IMG/VR virus record: IMGVR_UViG_3300025168_000415 | Coordinates: 1-30,328 of that record | DNA length: 30,328 nt | DNA from: a virus | Direction: 5' to 3' (one strand) | In this document: positions 30,307-30,328 of the stretch, piece after piece | How positions within the stretch are numbered: position 1 is the first letter of the stretch | How the letters are laid out: the number at the start of each line of letters is the position of its first letter | Position numbers and translations under genes: made by a program | The notes under the pieces: generated by a model | Databases searched by the model: none | Seen by the model: only the letters and a program-made list of their open reading frames with translations | What the model was told of the DNA's origin: nothing

Positions 30307-30328
30307 CTAAAAAGGAGAAGGATAAGGC
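30202..30328. repeat. Second copy of the right flank (766-892)
   Basis: Exact copy of 766-892, including the end of the 55-aa gene and the start of terS. The window stops here, so the overlap was cut by the end of the sequence. Confidence 0.9.
30291..30328 (+). CDS. terS: 5' part of the terminase small subunit gene (repeat of 855-892)
   Basis: The first 38 bases of terS repeat here and are cut by the window end. They confirm that the sequence runs back into the start of the same genome unit. Confidence 0.85.
   Translation, partial: MGNKITKKEKDK

Noticed and set aside
1-30328. Terminal direct repeats of a T7-like linear genome
   Set aside because: The end regions share only 122 and 127 bp of flanks and differ in between. 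True terminal repeats would be identical along their length.
1-30328. CRISPR array, tRNA genes, integrase or reverse transcriptase/diversity-generating element
   Set aside because: I looked for regular repeats with spacers, cloverleaf patterns, and recombinase or reverse transcriptase motifs, and saw none. The variable gene is therefore not explained by a retroelement.

Overview
This is one unit, plus a short overlap, of a small tailed-phage genome with podovirus-type structural genes: a P22-like portal, an adaptor and a beta-propeller nozzle protein, no tape measure or sheath, and two large ejection-type proteins. The overall sequence is AT-rich and uses the standard code. Almost no start codon has a Shine-Dalgarno sequence, and several TATAAT boxes sit only 6-20 bases before a start. 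Early promoters look like ordinary sigma-70 promoters (TTGACN, 17-18 bases, TANANT). The host cannot be named: the lack of Shine-Dalgarno sites recalls Bacteroidota, but the promoter type does not. No integrase, DNA polymerase, tRNA or CRISPR array was seen.

The window closes on itself. Bases 1-122 recur at 29479-29600 with two substitutions, and 766-892 recur without change at 30202-30328. Between these flanks lie two different versions of the same cassette (123-765 and 29601-30201). The simplest reading is a circular or circularly permuted genome of 29,478 bp (first allele) or 29,436 bp (second allele), with a population-variable cassette at the junction.

Layout. (1) 1-870 and 29450-30306: a 32-aa ORF, a promoter full of short repeats, a gene for a Phd/YefM-like DNA-binding protein with a C-terminal zinc ribbon, and a 55-aa ORF. 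(2) 855-8757: small and large terminase, zinc-ribbon protein, portal, coiled-coil protein, scaffold, putative decoration protein, major capsid protein and small beta-rich virion proteins. (3) 8770-21427: a 1244-aa propeller and Ig-like fibre, membrane coiled coil, adaptor, nozzle, lectin-like fibre and two ejection proteins. (4) 21450-23026: papain-like protease, M23 peptidase, small acidic protein and holin-like protein. (5) 23027-23208: a convergent gap with two rightward promoters and a strongly folded candidate small RNA. (6) 28188 down to 23209, minus strand: replication and recombination operon (lambda-O-type initiator with 11-bp iterons, SSB, HNH, XRE regulator, RecB/Cas4-like exonuclease, RuvC-like resolvase), including four small genes under 60 aa. 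(7) 28189-29449: divergent control region, three small rightward genes, and a 371-bp non-coding stretch with structured repeats.

The most striking feature is the variable cassette. In allele 1 the motif GTGACTACG occurs six times, in the promoter and inside the gene. In allele 2 the gene has a different N-terminal DNA-binding domain and a different motif, CGTATGACA, seven times at equivalent places. The DNA-binding domain and its presumed operators appear to have been replaced together, as expected of an immunity or incompatibility determinant. A copy of the allele-1 motif also lies in the spacer of the promoter for the exonuclease/RuvC operon (25295-25323), which suggests the protein controls that operon as well. 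The function is inferred, not shown.
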